A stretch of DNA of 63,710 nt from Planctomycetota bacterium (GTDB lineage: Bacteria > Planctomycetota > UBA1135 > GCA-002686595), in NCBI GenBank assembly GCA_016795245.1, contig JAEUIA010000009.1:1-63710 (forward strand), read 5' to 3'. A program made the translations under genes and the position numbers. The notes beneath the pieces are model-generated. The model worked only from the letters and a program-made list of their open reading frames with translations. It was not told where the DNA came from and made no database searches. This document shows, one piece after another, positions 7,516-16,561 of this stretch. The first letter of the stretch is position 1; each line of letters starts with the position of its first letter.

Positions 7516-9396
7516 ATGCTGCAGCCGCAACGTGTCTTCGTGCTCGCGTCGCTCGTCGCCTGTTCCGCGCGTGCGTCGGCGCAGTTCGATTCTGCGTGGG
7601 TGACCTTCGCGCCGGACAACACGCGCCTCGTGAATCCGGGCGGTTCGCCCGCGACGCACGTCTTCACCGACGACGTGGAGAAGGACATGGCCTCTGGTGA
7701 TCTGGATCGCGACGGGTGGATCGACCTCGTGATCGTGCGCAAGGAGCGCAACACCACCACTGGAGCGTTCCCGAATTTCTTGTTGATGAACGAGAACGGC
7801 GTGCTCGTCGATCAGAGCGCGCAGTACGCGAGCGCCGCCGACGTGCCGGGCGATTTGGGGTTCTTGACGCCGACGAACGACCGCGACGTCGTGATCGCGG
7901 ACTTGAACAACGACGGCTGGCTCGACGTCGTCACGGCGACGACGCGTGCCGCCGGCCAGCCCAAGCACATCAGCCACCCGCGTGTGTACATGAACCTCGG
8001 TTTCGCGGGCGGCGCGTGGCTGGGTCTGCGGTTCGAGAACAATCGCATCCCGACGTTTTCGATCTCGCCGAATTTCTGCGGTGTCGCGGCGGGTGACGTG
8101 ACCGGCGACGGATTCGCGGACCTGTACTTCACGAACTACGACGGTGAAGGACCCGACGGATCGCCGGAACTCTACGACCGCTTGTTGATCAACGACGGCA
8201 CAGGCCACTTCACGGATTCGGGTTTCACGCGGCTGACGCAGACGATGCTCGACGCGCGCTTCGGCGTGTCGGTGCAGATCGTCGACATGAATCTGGACGG
8301 CAAGCTCGACATCGTGCGCGCCTCGGGCGTGACGGGGACGGGCCCGGGCTCGGTCGTGACGGTCGCCTACAACAACCCGAGCAACGTGGGCTATTTTCCG
8401 ACTTTCATGTACCAGGCGCAGGTCGGCAGCGACGGTCCCTACCACGCCGATGTCGGCGATCTGAACAACGACAACCGTCCCGATCTGATCTTCAGCGACC
8501 GCAATCCCGACGGATTTCGCTTCAACACCGGTGTCGATGCGCTGGGGCGCGTGATCTGGAGCACGCTGCGACACTACACCTACGTGACCGGAGCGGACGA
8601 CGGGATCGCGGGCACGAACTTGATCGCGGATCTGGACGGCGACGGTTGGAAGGACACGTTGCACTGCGACTACGACCCGGATGTCCCCGGCTGCATTCGA
8701 CGCATGCACATCTTCCACAACCTGGGTGGAGCGCCCGGGGGCAGCGTGGTTCTGCGCGAAGAAGCCGGCAGTGCGGGCAATCCGTGGCGCGGGGCGGTGG
8801 GATTGTTCGCCAACGACTTGATCGGAACCTTCGACACGGCGGCGTTCGACATCGACAACGACGGCGACGTCGACCTGGTGATCGGACGTTGCACGGGCAC
8901 CTTCGTGTGGCTCAATCAACAAGTGCAGGGCGCGGCGGTCACGACCTTCTGTGCGGGCGACGGCAGTTCGGCTGCGTGTCCGTGCGGCTCAGGTGCTCTG
9001 GGCAACGGCTGCCCGAGTTCGATCTCGCCGGCGGGCGCGCGACTGGCTGGGCTAGGCACGGCGCGCATCGCGGCCGATTCGCTGGTGTTGCGCAACACGC
9101 TCGTCGAAAACGGTCCCGGTCTGTTCTTCCAGGGCACAGGTGAGACGGATGTCCCCTTCGGCGACGGCAAGTTGTGCGCGGGCGTCGGCATCACGCGCCT
9201 CGGTGTGGTCTTCGCGACGGGCGGCACGGCCTACTACCCCGGCGGTTTCACGCCGAGCCCGATCCACGTCGCGGGCGGAGTACAGGCGGGCGACGTGCGC
9301 GTGTACCAGGTCTGGTACCGCGATTCGGCGGTGAATTTCTGCACGAGCGCGACGTTCAATCTGACGAACGGTGTGCGCGTGACCTGGCTGCCGTGA
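7516..9396 (+). CDS. FG-GAP/VCBS-repeat secreted protein with planctomycete C-terminal domain
   Basis: A 626-residue exported protein (signal peptide ending ARASAQ). Residues about 45-470 contain seven calcium-binding FG-GAP/VCBS signatures of the form D-x-[DN]-x-[DN]-G, for example GDLDRDGWIDLV, ADLNNDGWLDVV, GDVTGDGFADLY and FDIDNDGDVDLV. Together they predict a seven-bladed propeller. From residue about 475 it has a complete copy of the shared C-terminal domain (FCAGDG, CPCG, PFGDGKLC, YQVWYRD, FNLTNGV). TAGGAT at 7468 is a likely -10 element. Surface location and carbohydrate or protein binding are inferred from the fold. Confidence 0.85.
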   Translation: MLQPQRVFVLASLVACSARASAQFDSAWVTFAPDNTRLVNPGGSPATHVFTDDVEKDMASGDLDRDGWIDLVIVRKERNTTTGAFPNFLLMNENGVLVDQSAQYASAADVPGDLGFLTPTNDRDVVIADLNNDGWLDVVTATTRAAGQPKHISHPRVYMNLGFAGGAWLGLRFENNRIPTFSISPNFCGVAAGDVTGDGFADLYFTNYDGEGPDGSPELYDRLLINDGTGHFTDSGFTRLTQTMLDARFGVSVQIVDMNLDGKLDIVRASGVTGTGPGSVVTVAYNNPSNVGYFPTFMYQAQVGSDGPYHADVGDLNNDNRPDLIFSDRNPDGFRFNTGVDALGRVIWSTLRHYTYVTGADDGIAGTNLIADLDGDGWKDTLHCDYDPDVPGCIRRMHIFHNLGGAPGGSVVLREEAGSAGNPWRGAVGLFANDLIGTFDTAAFDIDNDGDVDLVIGRCTGTFVWLNQQVQGAAVTTFCAGDGSSAACPCGSGALGNGCPSSISPAGARLAGLGTARIAADSLVLRNTLVENGPGLFFQGTGETDVPFGDGKLCAGVGITRLGVVFATGGTAYYPGGFTPSPIHVAGGVQAGDVRVYQVWYRDSAVNFCTSATFNLTNGVRVTWLP

Positions 9397-9424
9397 GAAC
9401 TGGCGCGCGGCGCCACGTGGATCG

Positions 9425-9430
9425 TAGACT
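9425..9430 (+). promoter_or_regulatory. Leaderless-type promoter TAGACT
   Basis: TAGACT ends 6 nt before the GTG start at 9437, so transcription would begin at or next to the start codon. No ribosome site is present, which fits a leaderless mRNA. Confidence 0.5.
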
Positions 9431-9436
9431 GCGATC

Positions 9437-10057
9437 GTGCTCGGAATCCTGGTCTCTGTGCTCGTCGCCGTTCTCGCGGGAGCGGTTTGGTGGTTGGCCG
9501 CGCGCCGGGTGAGCAAACCCACGCGCCGCGCCGTGGCGGCGGTGATCATTGTCGGTGTGGGCGTCTTGACGCATGCGAGTGTGGCCGCAGATCTGCGCGA
9601 GAACTTGGGCATCTGTCTCGTCTGCGGCGAGATCGCGCGTGTGCACCGGCCCTTCGGCATCTTGATCGCGCGGCCTTTCGAAGCGCCGTCCGCGGTCGAG
9701 CTCAGTGAGCACGGTGACGCCCTCACGCTCCGCGTGACGAGCCGCCGCTTTCGCGGAGAGTTCGGGCCCGAGTTGGAAGGACACGAGCATCGCTGGAACC
9801 TGGACATCGTCTACCAGGACGACGAGCGGATGGAGCATCCGTCCGTCGGAATCGTAGCGGAGTTGTGGTTCGAGCACCTCGTGCGGCTGTCCGATCGCGA
9901 GCGCGCCCAAGCGCTCGTGCGCAAGACACGTGTATCCGAAGATGCAGTCGTGGTCGCCGCGATGCGCTCCTTCGCAGGCTTGCGCGCACTCGACACAGAC
10001 GCGAAGTCCGGGGTCTGGCGCGTGCTCTGGCACCAGTCGCATCCGGACTGGCCTTAG
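9437..10057 (+). CDS. Membrane-anchored hypothetical protein
   Basis: A 206-residue protein with two N-terminal membrane segments (about residues 1-20 and 33-50), then a soluble domain that begins with a CLVCG cysteine pair near residue 63 and ends WRVLWHQSHPDWP. No family was recognised. The GTG start is supported by TAGACT exactly 6 nt upstream and by the hydrophobic N-terminus beginning there. It sits alone between two secreted-protein genes in the same direction. Confidence 0.65.
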   Translation: MLGILVSVLVAVLAGAVWWLAARRVSKPTRRAVAAVIIVGVGVLTHASVAADLRENLGICLVCGEIARVHRPFGILIARPFEAPSAVELSEHGDALTLRVTSRRFRGEFGPELEGHEHRWNLDIVYQDDERMEHPSVGIVAELWFEHLVRLSDRERAQALVRKTRVSEDAVVVAAMRSFAGLRALDTDAKSGVWRVLWHQSHPDWP

Positions 10058-10165
10058 GTGTGTTTCGCGTAGAGCGGGCAGGGCGCGATTGGGCGGCGAA
10101 TCGCCACCAGCGACCGCTGACTGCCCAGGTGTAGCACGAATGGCGCACTCGCCCGCGGGGAGCGG

Positions 10166-10171
10166 TAGAAT
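10166..10171 (+). promoter_or_regulatory. -10-like hexamer TAGAAT
   Basis: TAGAAT lies 17 nt before the ATG at 10189, with a GGAGG ribosome site at 10179-10183. Confidence 0.45.
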
Positions 10172-10188
10172 CGCGTTTGGAGGAACCC

Positions 10189-11550
10189 ATGCGCACCATT
10201 CCGTTCTGCGTGTCGATGCTGGTCCTGGCTGCTCCCGCTTTCGCGGGCAAGGTGTGGGTCGTCGGACCGCTGCCTGCCCCGCATCAGGATCTGCAGGACG
10301 CGATCATCGCGGCCCAGGACGGCGACATCATCCTCGTGCGTCACGGCACCTACGAGAGTGTCCGCACCGTCGGTCGCAGCGTGACGATCGTGGCCGAGAA
10401 CGGCGCGACGGTGCAACTGCCGGGCGCGGTGCGCGTCGCGGACTTCCCCGCCTCGAAGACACTCGTCCTGTCGGGCTTGCGCGCGGCGGCCGGATCGTCG
10501 ACGAGCGTGCCGCAGGTGGCGCACGGCCTGCACATCCGCACGTGCCCGGGACAAGTCATCGCGCAGGATTGCACGTTCACGAGCAGCCTGAATTGGAGCA
10601 CCTACGGAACCGGCGTCGTCGACGTGCGCGATTGCGGTGGACTCGCGCTCGTGCGCTGCGGCATCGTGGGTGCTACGCCGGGCGTCACGAACAACTCGTC
10701 CGGGATCGCCGTCGGACCGGGCGCGCACGTGTCGCTCGAGCAGATCAGCGCGCAGGGTGCGGCGGGGCGCAATGGTTTCCCGCCGCCGACGGGAGTGTTC
10801 GATTACGCCGACGGGTGCGCGGGATCACCGGGGCTGTACTACTCGGCTCTCGCGAACGAAGCATCTTCATTCGTCTTCGCGTCGAACAGTCAGTTCCAGG
10901 GAGGCGTGGGCGGTTACGCGACCTGGGGCGCTCAACTGTGCACCTTCTGCGGGTACGCCGGTTCGGGCGGTGACGGCATCTTCGGCGCGAACCCGGCGAG
11001 CCCGTTGATTTTGCTGGGCGTCACGGCGATCGGCGCGCCCGGCGGCGCGGGGCCGGTCGGATGTCCGGGTGGTCTGATCTGCGGCACAGGCAGCGCGGGC
11101 CCTCCCGGTCAAGCGATCTACGCCGGTCACCCCTTGGTGAACCGCGGTTGCATCTTCAGCGGGACGACCTCGAGCGTCACGCCCTACACGAATCTGTCCG
11201 GCGCGCCGCGCACGCTCGCAGGCCCGCGCCTCGTGCGCGACGACACGCGACCGACGTTTCAGTTCCAAGGCTCGCCGTCGGAGTTCGTCGAGCTCGGCAT
11301 CGCACGCCATCCGCTGTTCCAACCGGCGACCGGCGCCGGTGGAGTGTTGCACGTCTTCGCGAACGAGTGGCGCCGCGTCGGCGTCGTCTCGACCACGGGC
11401 ACGCTGAGCACGCGCTTCAAACTGCCCGATTTGCCCGTCACCGATCCGGGCGCGACGCTGTTCCTGCAGGCGCGCTTCATCGATCCCACGAGCGGCGCGA
11501 TTCGACTCTCGAACCTGCACGTCGTCGTGCTCCTCGACGCGAGCTACTGA
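10189..11550 (+). CDS. Secreted right-handed parallel beta-helix protein
   Basis: A 453-residue exported protein (signal peptide MRTIPFCVSMLVLAAPAFAG). HQDLQDAIIAAQDGDIILV followed by G-T-Y-E is the classic opening of pectate-lyase-like beta-helix proteins. Further turns are rich in G, N and small residues, and glycine-rich loops occupy residues about 250-330. The end (ATLFLQARFIDPTSG ... LSNLHVVVLL) looks like a remote form of the C-terminal sandwich of other secreted proteins here, without the cysteines. GGAGG five nt upstream fixes the start. No catalytic residues can be assigned, so a structural or carbohydrate-binding role is as likely as lyase activity. Confidence 0.75.
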   Translation: MRTIPFCVSMLVLAAPAFAGKVWVVGPLPAPHQDLQDAIIAAQDGDIILVRHGTYESVRTVGRSVTIVAENGATVQLPGAVRVADFPASKTLVLSGLRAAAGSSTSVPQVAHGLHIRTCPGQVIAQDCTFTSSLNWSTYGTGVVDVRDCGGLALVRCGIVGATPGVTNNSSGIAVGPGAHVSLEQISAQGAAGRNGFPPPTGVFDYADGCAGSPGLYYSALANEASSFVFASNSQFQGGVGGYATWGAQLCTFCGYAGSGGDGIFGANPASPLILLGVTAIGAPGGAGPVGCPGGLICGTGSAGPPGQAIYAGHPLVNRGCIFSGTTSSVTPYTNLSGAPRTLAGPRLVRDDTRPTFQFQGSPSEFVELGIARHPLFQPATGAGGVLHVFANEWRRVGVVSTTGTLSTRFKLPDLPVTDPGATLFLQARFIDPTSGAIRLSNLHVVVLLDASY

Positions 11551-11552
11551 GC

Positions 11553-11566
11553 GCTCGCGCGCGAGC
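11553..11566. terminator. 14-nt GC palindrome between converging genes
   Basis: A perfect palindrome, GCTCGCGCGCGAGC, lies in the 28-nt gap between two convergent genes. It has no T tract. It could act as a bidirectional hairpin terminator, but this is an inference. Confidence 0.3.
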
Positions 11567-11578
11567 TGCGCTGAATCG

Positions 11579-12934
11579 TCACGCGCCCCAGGTGATCCGC
11601 CAGCCGTTGGTGAGGTTGAAGGTGCTCGGCGTGCAGAAGGTCGCCGCATCGCGGTACCAGGCCTGGTACTCGCGCGTGCCCGTGGCGGTGACGCCGCCCT
11701 GGACCGAGATCCGCGTGTCGACTGGATCGGGGTACTGCGAGGCCGACAGCACATTGAAGCGCGTTCCCAGGCGGACCACGGAACCCGTCACGCACAGGAG
11801 TCCGTCGCCGAACGCGAGGCTCGCTTGCGTCGTGCCTTGGAAGTACAGCACGCCGCCGTTCGGCATGCGCGTGCCCGCGAGCACGACGGTGTCGGACGTG
11901 AGGCTCGCGCGCCCCATCGCCGTCAGCTTGCCGCCCGTGCCGAGCGAGTTGAGGCAGCCTTCTTGCGCGCCGACGGCGCTGTTGTTCCCGCACGGGCAAC
12001 CCGTCCCCGAACCGTCGCCGAAGCAGAAGGCCGTGCCGACGCTGCAGGCGTTGTTGAAGACGCACTCGACCCACTCAGGGTGGTCGATGAAGGGGTTGCG
12101 ATTCGCCTGGAACCTGAACACGACGTTGTCGCGCCCGCGCTCGCGCTCGTCGACGGGATCGTCGAGATGCCACTGCAACAGCACCGAGCGCATGCCCATG
12201 TACGCGACGGCTTCGTTGTTCCCCGTGTTCGAGGCCGCGATCAGCGCCTCGTCGTCGGTCAGGATCAGATCGGGCTCGGCGTTGCCGCTGCCGCTGAGTC
12301 CGCCTTCGTAGCGCACGTCCAGATACAGGAGCGCGCGCGCGACGTCGCCGCGCCTACGCTGCCAGGTTTCCCACGACCCCGTCGCGCCCGATCCCGCGCG
12401 CCAATTCGAGTTGCCCGGGTACAAGCCGCTGCCTCCGCCCTGTCCGTTCGTGAGCACGGTCACTTTCTCCGAGCAGCCCGACAGACAACCGCGGTAGACG
12501 TTGTTCCCGCGCGAACTGTTGTAGCCCGAGTCGCTCAAGAACAACGCGTGGCAGTCGGTGTACGGTGAGTTCGTCGCGCCGTCGTTCGGGAAACCGAACG
12601 AGTTGGGCCAGCTGTGCTCGCGGTTGTAGAAGCTGTTGCCGCCGCCCTGTTTGAGGATGCTCTGGTTCTTGTAGAGGTCGACGATGTGAGCGGAGTTGTT
12701 CACGTCCTGGTCGGCGAGCTCGAGGATGTCCCAGGTGTCGGTCGTAGCGGCAGTGTAGGGGAAGCGCAGGTGATCCTTGATCACCGCGTGCACCGACTGG
12801 CGCAGCGTGGCGGGCGTGCTCGGATCGACCGAGGCGTAGTATCCGACCGGCGCCTGCGCGAGCGCCGTGGGGATATTCACAAGCGCGGCGGCGATTACCC
12901 CGGCAACCGAAATGGGGAAACGGCGGGTAGGCAT
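11579..12934 (-). CDS. Secreted endonuclease I (EndA/NucM-like) with planctomycete C-terminal domain
   Basis: A 451-residue exported protein. Residues about 40-300 match endonuclease I, a His-Me finger non-specific nuclease: NREHSWPNSFGFP (104-116) carries the catalytic EH, and DCHALFLSDSGYNSSRGN (127-144) corresponds to the family's DLHHLFPSD-x-x-x-N-x-x-R-x-N. GSWETWQRRRGDVARALLYLDVRY is the conserved second half. From about residue 302 there is a complete shared C-terminal domain (FCFGDG, CPCG, AFGDGLLC, YQAWYRD, FNLTNG). It probably degrades extracellular DNA or RNA at the surface. TAGGCT six nt upstream of the ATG supports the start. Confidence 0.88.
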   Translation of the reverse strand: MPTRRFPISVAGVIAAALVNIPTALAQAPVGYYASVDPSTPATLRQSVHAVIKDHLRFPYTAATTDTWDILELADQDVNNSAHIVDLYKNQSILKQGGGNSFYNREHSWPNSFGFPNDGATNSPYTDCHALFLSDSGYNSSRGNNVYRGCLSGCSEKVTVLTNGQGGGSGLYPGNSNWRAGSGATGSWETWQRRRGDVARALLYLDVRYEGGLSGSGNAEPDLILTDDEALIAASNTGNNEAVAYMGMRSVLLQWHLDDPVDERERGRDNVVFRFQANRNPFIDHPEWVECVFNNACSVGTAFCFGDGSGTGCPCGNNSAVGAQEGCLNSLGTGGKLTAMGRASLTSDTVVLAGTRMPNGGVLYFQGTTQASLAFGDGLLCVTGSVVRLGTRFNVLSASQYPDPVDTRISVQGGVTATGTREYQAWYRDAATFCTPSTFNLTNGWRITWGA

Positions 12935-12940
12935 CCCTGA

Positions 12941-12946
12941 AGCCTA
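12941..12946 (-). promoter_or_regulatory. Leaderless-type promoter TAGGCT
   Basis: On the minus strand TAGGCT ends 6 nt before the ATG ending at 12934. The gap leaves no room for a ribosome site. Confidence 0.45.
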
Positions 12947-13051
12947 CTCCCTGGGGCCTGTTTGCGGGCCGGAACAGTCCATTCCGTCGCCGGGGCTTGA
13001 CGGGGATGGTTGCGTTCACTTGGGCGTGAGGCGCGGCCGATAGGACTCGAG

Positions 13052-13399
13052 ATGAACCGCACCGCGACGAGTCTGTTCCTGGCTGTGGTCGCCTCCCTGG
13101 CGTCGTGCTCCGGCTCCCTCGCGCCGGTCGCGCCGCTGCCGCCCCAGGCTGCGGGGGTGTCCGTCGTGGACGGGACGAACGAGGACACCATGAACGCCTC
13201 GATCGATGCACTCCGCCGCGACATGACGCAGGACGAAAGGACGCGCTTCACCGATGCTCTGCTGCGCATCGGCTCGCGCCGCAGTCTGGCGGTACTGCGC
13301 GAGAGCGGGGGCGACCTCGAAGCGGTGAACCGCGCCTTGCGCGAAGATCTGCACGGAAAAACGGTGGCCCAGATCCTCGCCGCAGGCGCGCAACGCTGA
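13052..13399 (+). CDS. Small lipoprotein (DUF6694-like)
   Basis: A 115-residue lipoprotein with lipobox LASC at about residues 16-19. The mature part has the pattern VVDGTNEDTMNASIDALR...ERTRFTDALL, which resembles the DUF6694 family of small bacterial lipoproteins (VDGSSEEA...SI...L...F..AL). Function of that family is unknown. The family match is from memory of the motif and is moderate only. Confidence 0.6.
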   Translation: MNRTATSLFLAVVASLASCSGSLAPVAPLPPQAAGVSVVDGTNEDTMNASIDALRRDMTQDERTRFTDALLRIGSRRSLAVLRESGGDLEAVNRALREDLHGKTVAQILAAGAQR

Positions 13400-13572
13400 G
13401 CGTGCGCCGCGTGGGACCGCGGCCCTGGAGTCGCGCCACAGCGAGGTCCCGCGAGTAGCCCCACGCCGCAGCCGGCGGACGGCCCGCCGGCGGCCACGGC
13501 TCCCTGGCCGCGGTGGCGTGCAGGGTCGGTTCCAAGAAAAATCGGGCTTGACGGCCGTTGCTCGTTGCGTTT

Positions 13573-13607
13573 ACGGTCATAGACAGAGTTGCTGATCGCA
13601 ATACCGT
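13573..13607. promoter_or_regulatory. Possible BlaI-type operator region
   Basis: Upstream of the BlaI-like gene are two nested inverted repeats: ACGGT (13573-13577) with ACCGT (13603-13607), and TTGC (13589-13592) with GCAA (13598-13601). BlaI/MecI repressors bind dyads overlapping their own promoter, so this is the natural place for the operator. The arms are short. Confidence 0.35.
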
Positions 13608-13626
13608 CTACCCAGGGAGGATCCCG

Positions 13627-14049
13627 ATGCCCGCACGCCGCAAGAAATCCAACCAGACCGAGGTCCGCCCGGCCCTGAGCGGCCTCGAGTTGGAGGTCAT
13701 GCTCGTCGTCTGGGATCTCGGTGAGTGCACCTCCGGCGACGTGATCGAAGCCTTTCGCTCGCGCCGCGACCTGGCGGCGAGCACGCTGCGCAACGTGCTC
13801 TTGAAGCTGCGCACGAAGGGCTACCTGAAGCCGATCCCAACGGTCGGCCGCGGTTTCCTGCTGCGGGCGACGGTGCAGCGTCGGGCGGTCGAACACAGCA
13901 CGCTGAAATCGGTGCTGGAATCGTTCTTCGAAGGCTCGCCGCAGCAAGCGATCGCCTCGTTGCTGGACGCCAACAAGATCACGAACGACGAGTTGGATGA
14001 GATCCGGCGCATGATCGAAGCGCGCAAGCGCCGCGGAGGTGCGCGATGA
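13627..14049 (+). CDS. BlaI/MecI/CopY-family transcriptional repressor
   Basis: A 140-residue protein with the BlaI winged-helix fold: LSGLELEVMLVVWDLGECTSGDVIEAF, then the recognition helix region LAASTLRNVLLKLRTKGYL and a C-terminal dimerisation part ending SLLDANKITNDELDEIRRMI. In the known systems the paired M56 protease relieves repression by causing cleavage of the repressor. Here the next gene is exactly such a protease and overlaps by ATGA. GGAGG six nt before the ATG fixes the start. The regulated target is probably this operon itself. Confidence 0.9.
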   Translation: MPARRKKSNQTEVRPALSGLELEVMLVVWDLGECTSGDVIEAFRSRRDLAASTLRNVLLKLRTKGYLKPIPTVGRGFLLRATVQRRAVEHSTLKSVLESFFEGSPQQAIASLLDANKITNDELDEIRRMIEARKRRGGAR

Positions 14050-16397
14050 TCTGGAACGCAATCGTCGAAACGCTGGCCGAGAACACCCTGCTGCAGCGTC
14101 TGTGTCTGGCGACGCTCGAGTTCTGCCTGTTGAGCGTGACCCTGGCATTGCTCGTGCGCTGGATCAAGTTCTCGTCTCAACGCCTCGTCGCCTGTCTGTG
14201 GTTGATCGTGATCGCGAAACCGCTCGTCACGCTCGCGCTCGGTGCGCCGATCGTGATCTTCCAGGTGCAGGCTCCGGCCATCGCCTTCGGGAACGCGCAC
14301 GGAGCAGCCGGGAAAGACACGACGGAATTCGCGCATACGGACGAGCGCGCGCTGTCCGCTCCGGTGACACCGGATCCCGCACCCGTCGGTCGGCTCGAAG
14401 GGGGTCCGAATCCAGCCGCGGAGGCTGCGTCGGCCCGGGGGAGTCGACCGACGGGGACCTCAGTCTTCTCGCTGACCACGCTGTGGATCGCCGCGTGGGG
14501 AGCGGGAGTCCTGTGGTGCGCCCTGCGCTACGCGCGTGTGCGACGGCAATTGGCGCAGCTCGTGCGCCGTTCCGATCCGGCGCCGAAAGTCTGCCGACAA
14601 CGGTTCGCTGCGATCGCGCGCGAGACGCGCGTCGCCCGCACCCCGCACTTGCGCGTGAGCGACGAAGTGGATTCGCCCGCACTCATCGGGCTGCTCGAGC
14701 CCACGGTGCTTCTGCCGCGGCGCCTGGTGGAGCGGGGCGGTGAGGCGGCGACGGAGTGGGCCTTGCGCCACGAACTCGCTCACTGGCGCTGGCGCGATCC
14801 GTTCGCGATCCTCTTGCGCGACATCGTCTCGGTGTGCTTCTTCTTCCATCCGCTGCTCTTCTGGGCGACGCGACGGCACGCGGAAGCGATGGAGATGGCT
14901 TGCGACTGGGAGTCGCTGCGCGATCCGGCCGATGCGCCGGACTACGCCGAGGGACTGTGCGGGATCTTGCAGCTGATGCAGAGCCGCGAGCCGCAACGCA
15001 TGAGCGGGACGAGCCTCGCCATGGCGACCCAGGGACGCATGGCGCGGCGCATCCGCGCGCTCTTGGAAGGCGAGCGCGCGCGCCCGCTCACGCCGCGCAG
15101 CGCGTTCGGTGTCGCGCTCCTGGCGTCGGCGGTGCTCGCAGTGGGCTGCAGCGTCGCGCGCGACGGTGCCACGGTTGAGAACGGAGCTTCTGCGGATGCC
15201 GGCGGTGTCAGCCTGAGTCCGCGACAAACAGCCGTTCGCGACGGCTTGTGCTGGCTGGCCCGGCATCAGAACAAAGACGGATCGTGGAGCGCGACGACGC
15301 TGAACGACGTGTGTCCCAGTCAGGACGCGCTGTACACGCCTCCGAAGGCGTACACGAAGCGCTTCGACGACGGTCTGACGGGCCTCGCGCTCTTGGGTTT
15401 CTTGCGCGCCGATGTGCGCGACGACAGGACTGCAGGTGAACTGGTCGACGCGACGACCGGTGTGCGCTATTCGGTCGCCGCGATTGTCGAGAAAGGCATC
15501 AACTGGTTGGTGTCGAAGCAGAAACCCGACGGTTCGTTCTCTACCGACCGCGCGTTCATGTACGTCGAAGCGCTGGCCGGCGCGGCCGTCGCGGAAGCCT
15601 ATGCCCGCACGCGTCATCCGGCCTGGAAGGACGCGGCCCAGAACGCGATGAATTTCCTGCAAGGTGCGCAGCGCCCGAATCCGACTGGAGAGAGCTTGTG
15701 GGGTTGGCGCTACGCCTCGCGTCAGGAGATCGAGCAGTTCGTGCGGCCCGGTGTTGCTGTCGATGAGTCTCTGAAGAGGGAGCTGTACGACTCGGACACA
15801 TCCGTCACCGCGTGGTGTGTCATGGCCTTGCGCGCCGGTGCATCGGCCGGGCTCGAGGTTCGCCGCGAAAATCTGGACGGCGCACTGGCGTTCACGCGCT
15901 GGGCCACCGCGCAACACGGCATGGTCGGCTACATCGACCCGCGCGGAGCCGGGGCCAGCGTGACGGGGCCGAACGATCACTACACCTACCATCCGGCGGT
16001 CATGTCGGCGCTCGGCCTGCGCACGCGCGCGGACGCCGGCGACGATTCGGACACAGGCTTCCGCGAACTCGCGGTGCAGCAGATCGTGAAGGACATGCCG
16101 CGGATCACGGAGGATCGGCTGTCGATCGATTACTACTACTGGTTCCACGGCGTACTCGCGCTGCGCACGTACGACGGCCCGACGAAGAGCGGCGCGGAGC
16201 AGTGGACGCAGGCGGCCGTTACATCCCTGCTCGCGCTGCAGGATCACACGGCCCGAGCGTGCACACACGGCGGCTGGATGGTCCCCGATCGGTGGAGCTA
16301 CTCCGCCGGCCCGCTCTACACGACGGCGCTGAACGTGTTGACCTTGGTCGCGTGCGGGCCTGATGCGCGGCCGACCAGCGGTACGGCACGCAAGTGA
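14046..16397 (+). CDS. BlaR1-like M56 metalloprotease fused to an alpha/alpha-toroid domain
   Basis: A 783-residue membrane protein translationally coupled to the BlaI repressor. The N-terminal part has membrane segments near residues 20-70 and 140-160. A cytoplasmic-type zinc protease follows with HELAH at 242-246 and a downstream EMACD motif, as in the M56/BlaR1 family. After a further membrane segment near residue 360, residues about 390-770 show QW-type repeats of prenyltransferase/squalene-cyclase toroids: GLCWLARHQNKDGSWS, GINWLVSKQKPDGSFS, AMNFLQGAQ. In BlaR1 this outer position holds a penicillin sensor, so the toroid is probably the sensor here. Its ligand is unknown. Confidence 0.85.
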   Translation: MIWNAIVETLAENTLLQRLCLATLEFCLLSVTLALLVRWIKFSSQRLVACLWLIVIAKPLVTLALGAPIVIFQVQAPAIAFGNAHGAAGKDTTEFAHTDERALSAPVTPDPAPVGRLEGGPNPAAEAASARGSRPTGTSVFSLTTLWIAAWGAGVLWCALRYARVRRQLAQLVRRSDPAPKVCRQRFAAIARETRVARTPHLRVSDEVDSPALIGLLEPTVLLPRRLVERGGEAATEWALRHELAHWRWRDPFAILLRDIVSVCFFFHPLLFWATRRHAEAMEMACDWESLRDPADAPDYAEGLCGILQLMQSREPQRMSGTSLAMATQGRMARRIRALLEGERARPLTPRSAFGVALLASAVLAVGCSVARDGATVENGASADAGGVSLSPRQTAVRDGLCWLARHQNKDGSWSATTLNDVCPSQDALYTPPKAYTKRFDDGLTGLALLGFLRADVRDDRTAGELVDATTGVRYSVAAIVEKGINWLVSKQKPDGSFSTDRAFMYVEALAGAAVAEAYARTRHPAWKDAAQNAMNFLQGAQRPNPTGESLWGWRYASRQEIEQFVRPGVAVDESLKRELYDSDTSVTAWCVMALRAGASAGLEVRRENLDGALAFTRWATAQHGMVGYIDPRGAGASVTGPNDHYTYHPAVMSALGLRTRADAGDDSDTGFRELAVQQIVKDMPRITEDRLSIDYYYWFHGVLALRTYDGPTKSGAEQWTQAAVTSLLALQDHTARACTHGGWMVPDRWSYSAGPLYTTALNVLTLVACGPDARPTSGTARK

Positions 16398-16561
16398 ACG
16401 GATGGGATGATCGTGGGCGACGTCCGTGCCTGCACGATCAGGAGTTTGCACCTACCGCTTGGGCTGCCGGTCTGGTGCCGGAAGCCGTTCCCGAGGAGCA
16501 CTCATCGCGTCCACGCGAGCTATCCGAACGGTCCAAAACGATTGTGTGGCGCGGATCACGA

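Noticed and set aside
6001..8922. A 973-codon open frame on the minus strand
   Set aside because: It lies opposite the FG-GAP gene and overlaps the TPR-like gene in a different frame. Its arginine/valine-rich composition is that of a mirror frame in GC-rich DNA, and the overlapped genes have clear signal peptides and motifs.
10189..11550. Assigning a pectate-lyase activity to the beta-helix protein
   Set aside because: No catalytic Arg or calcium-binding Asp set could be identified; the fold alone does not give the activity.
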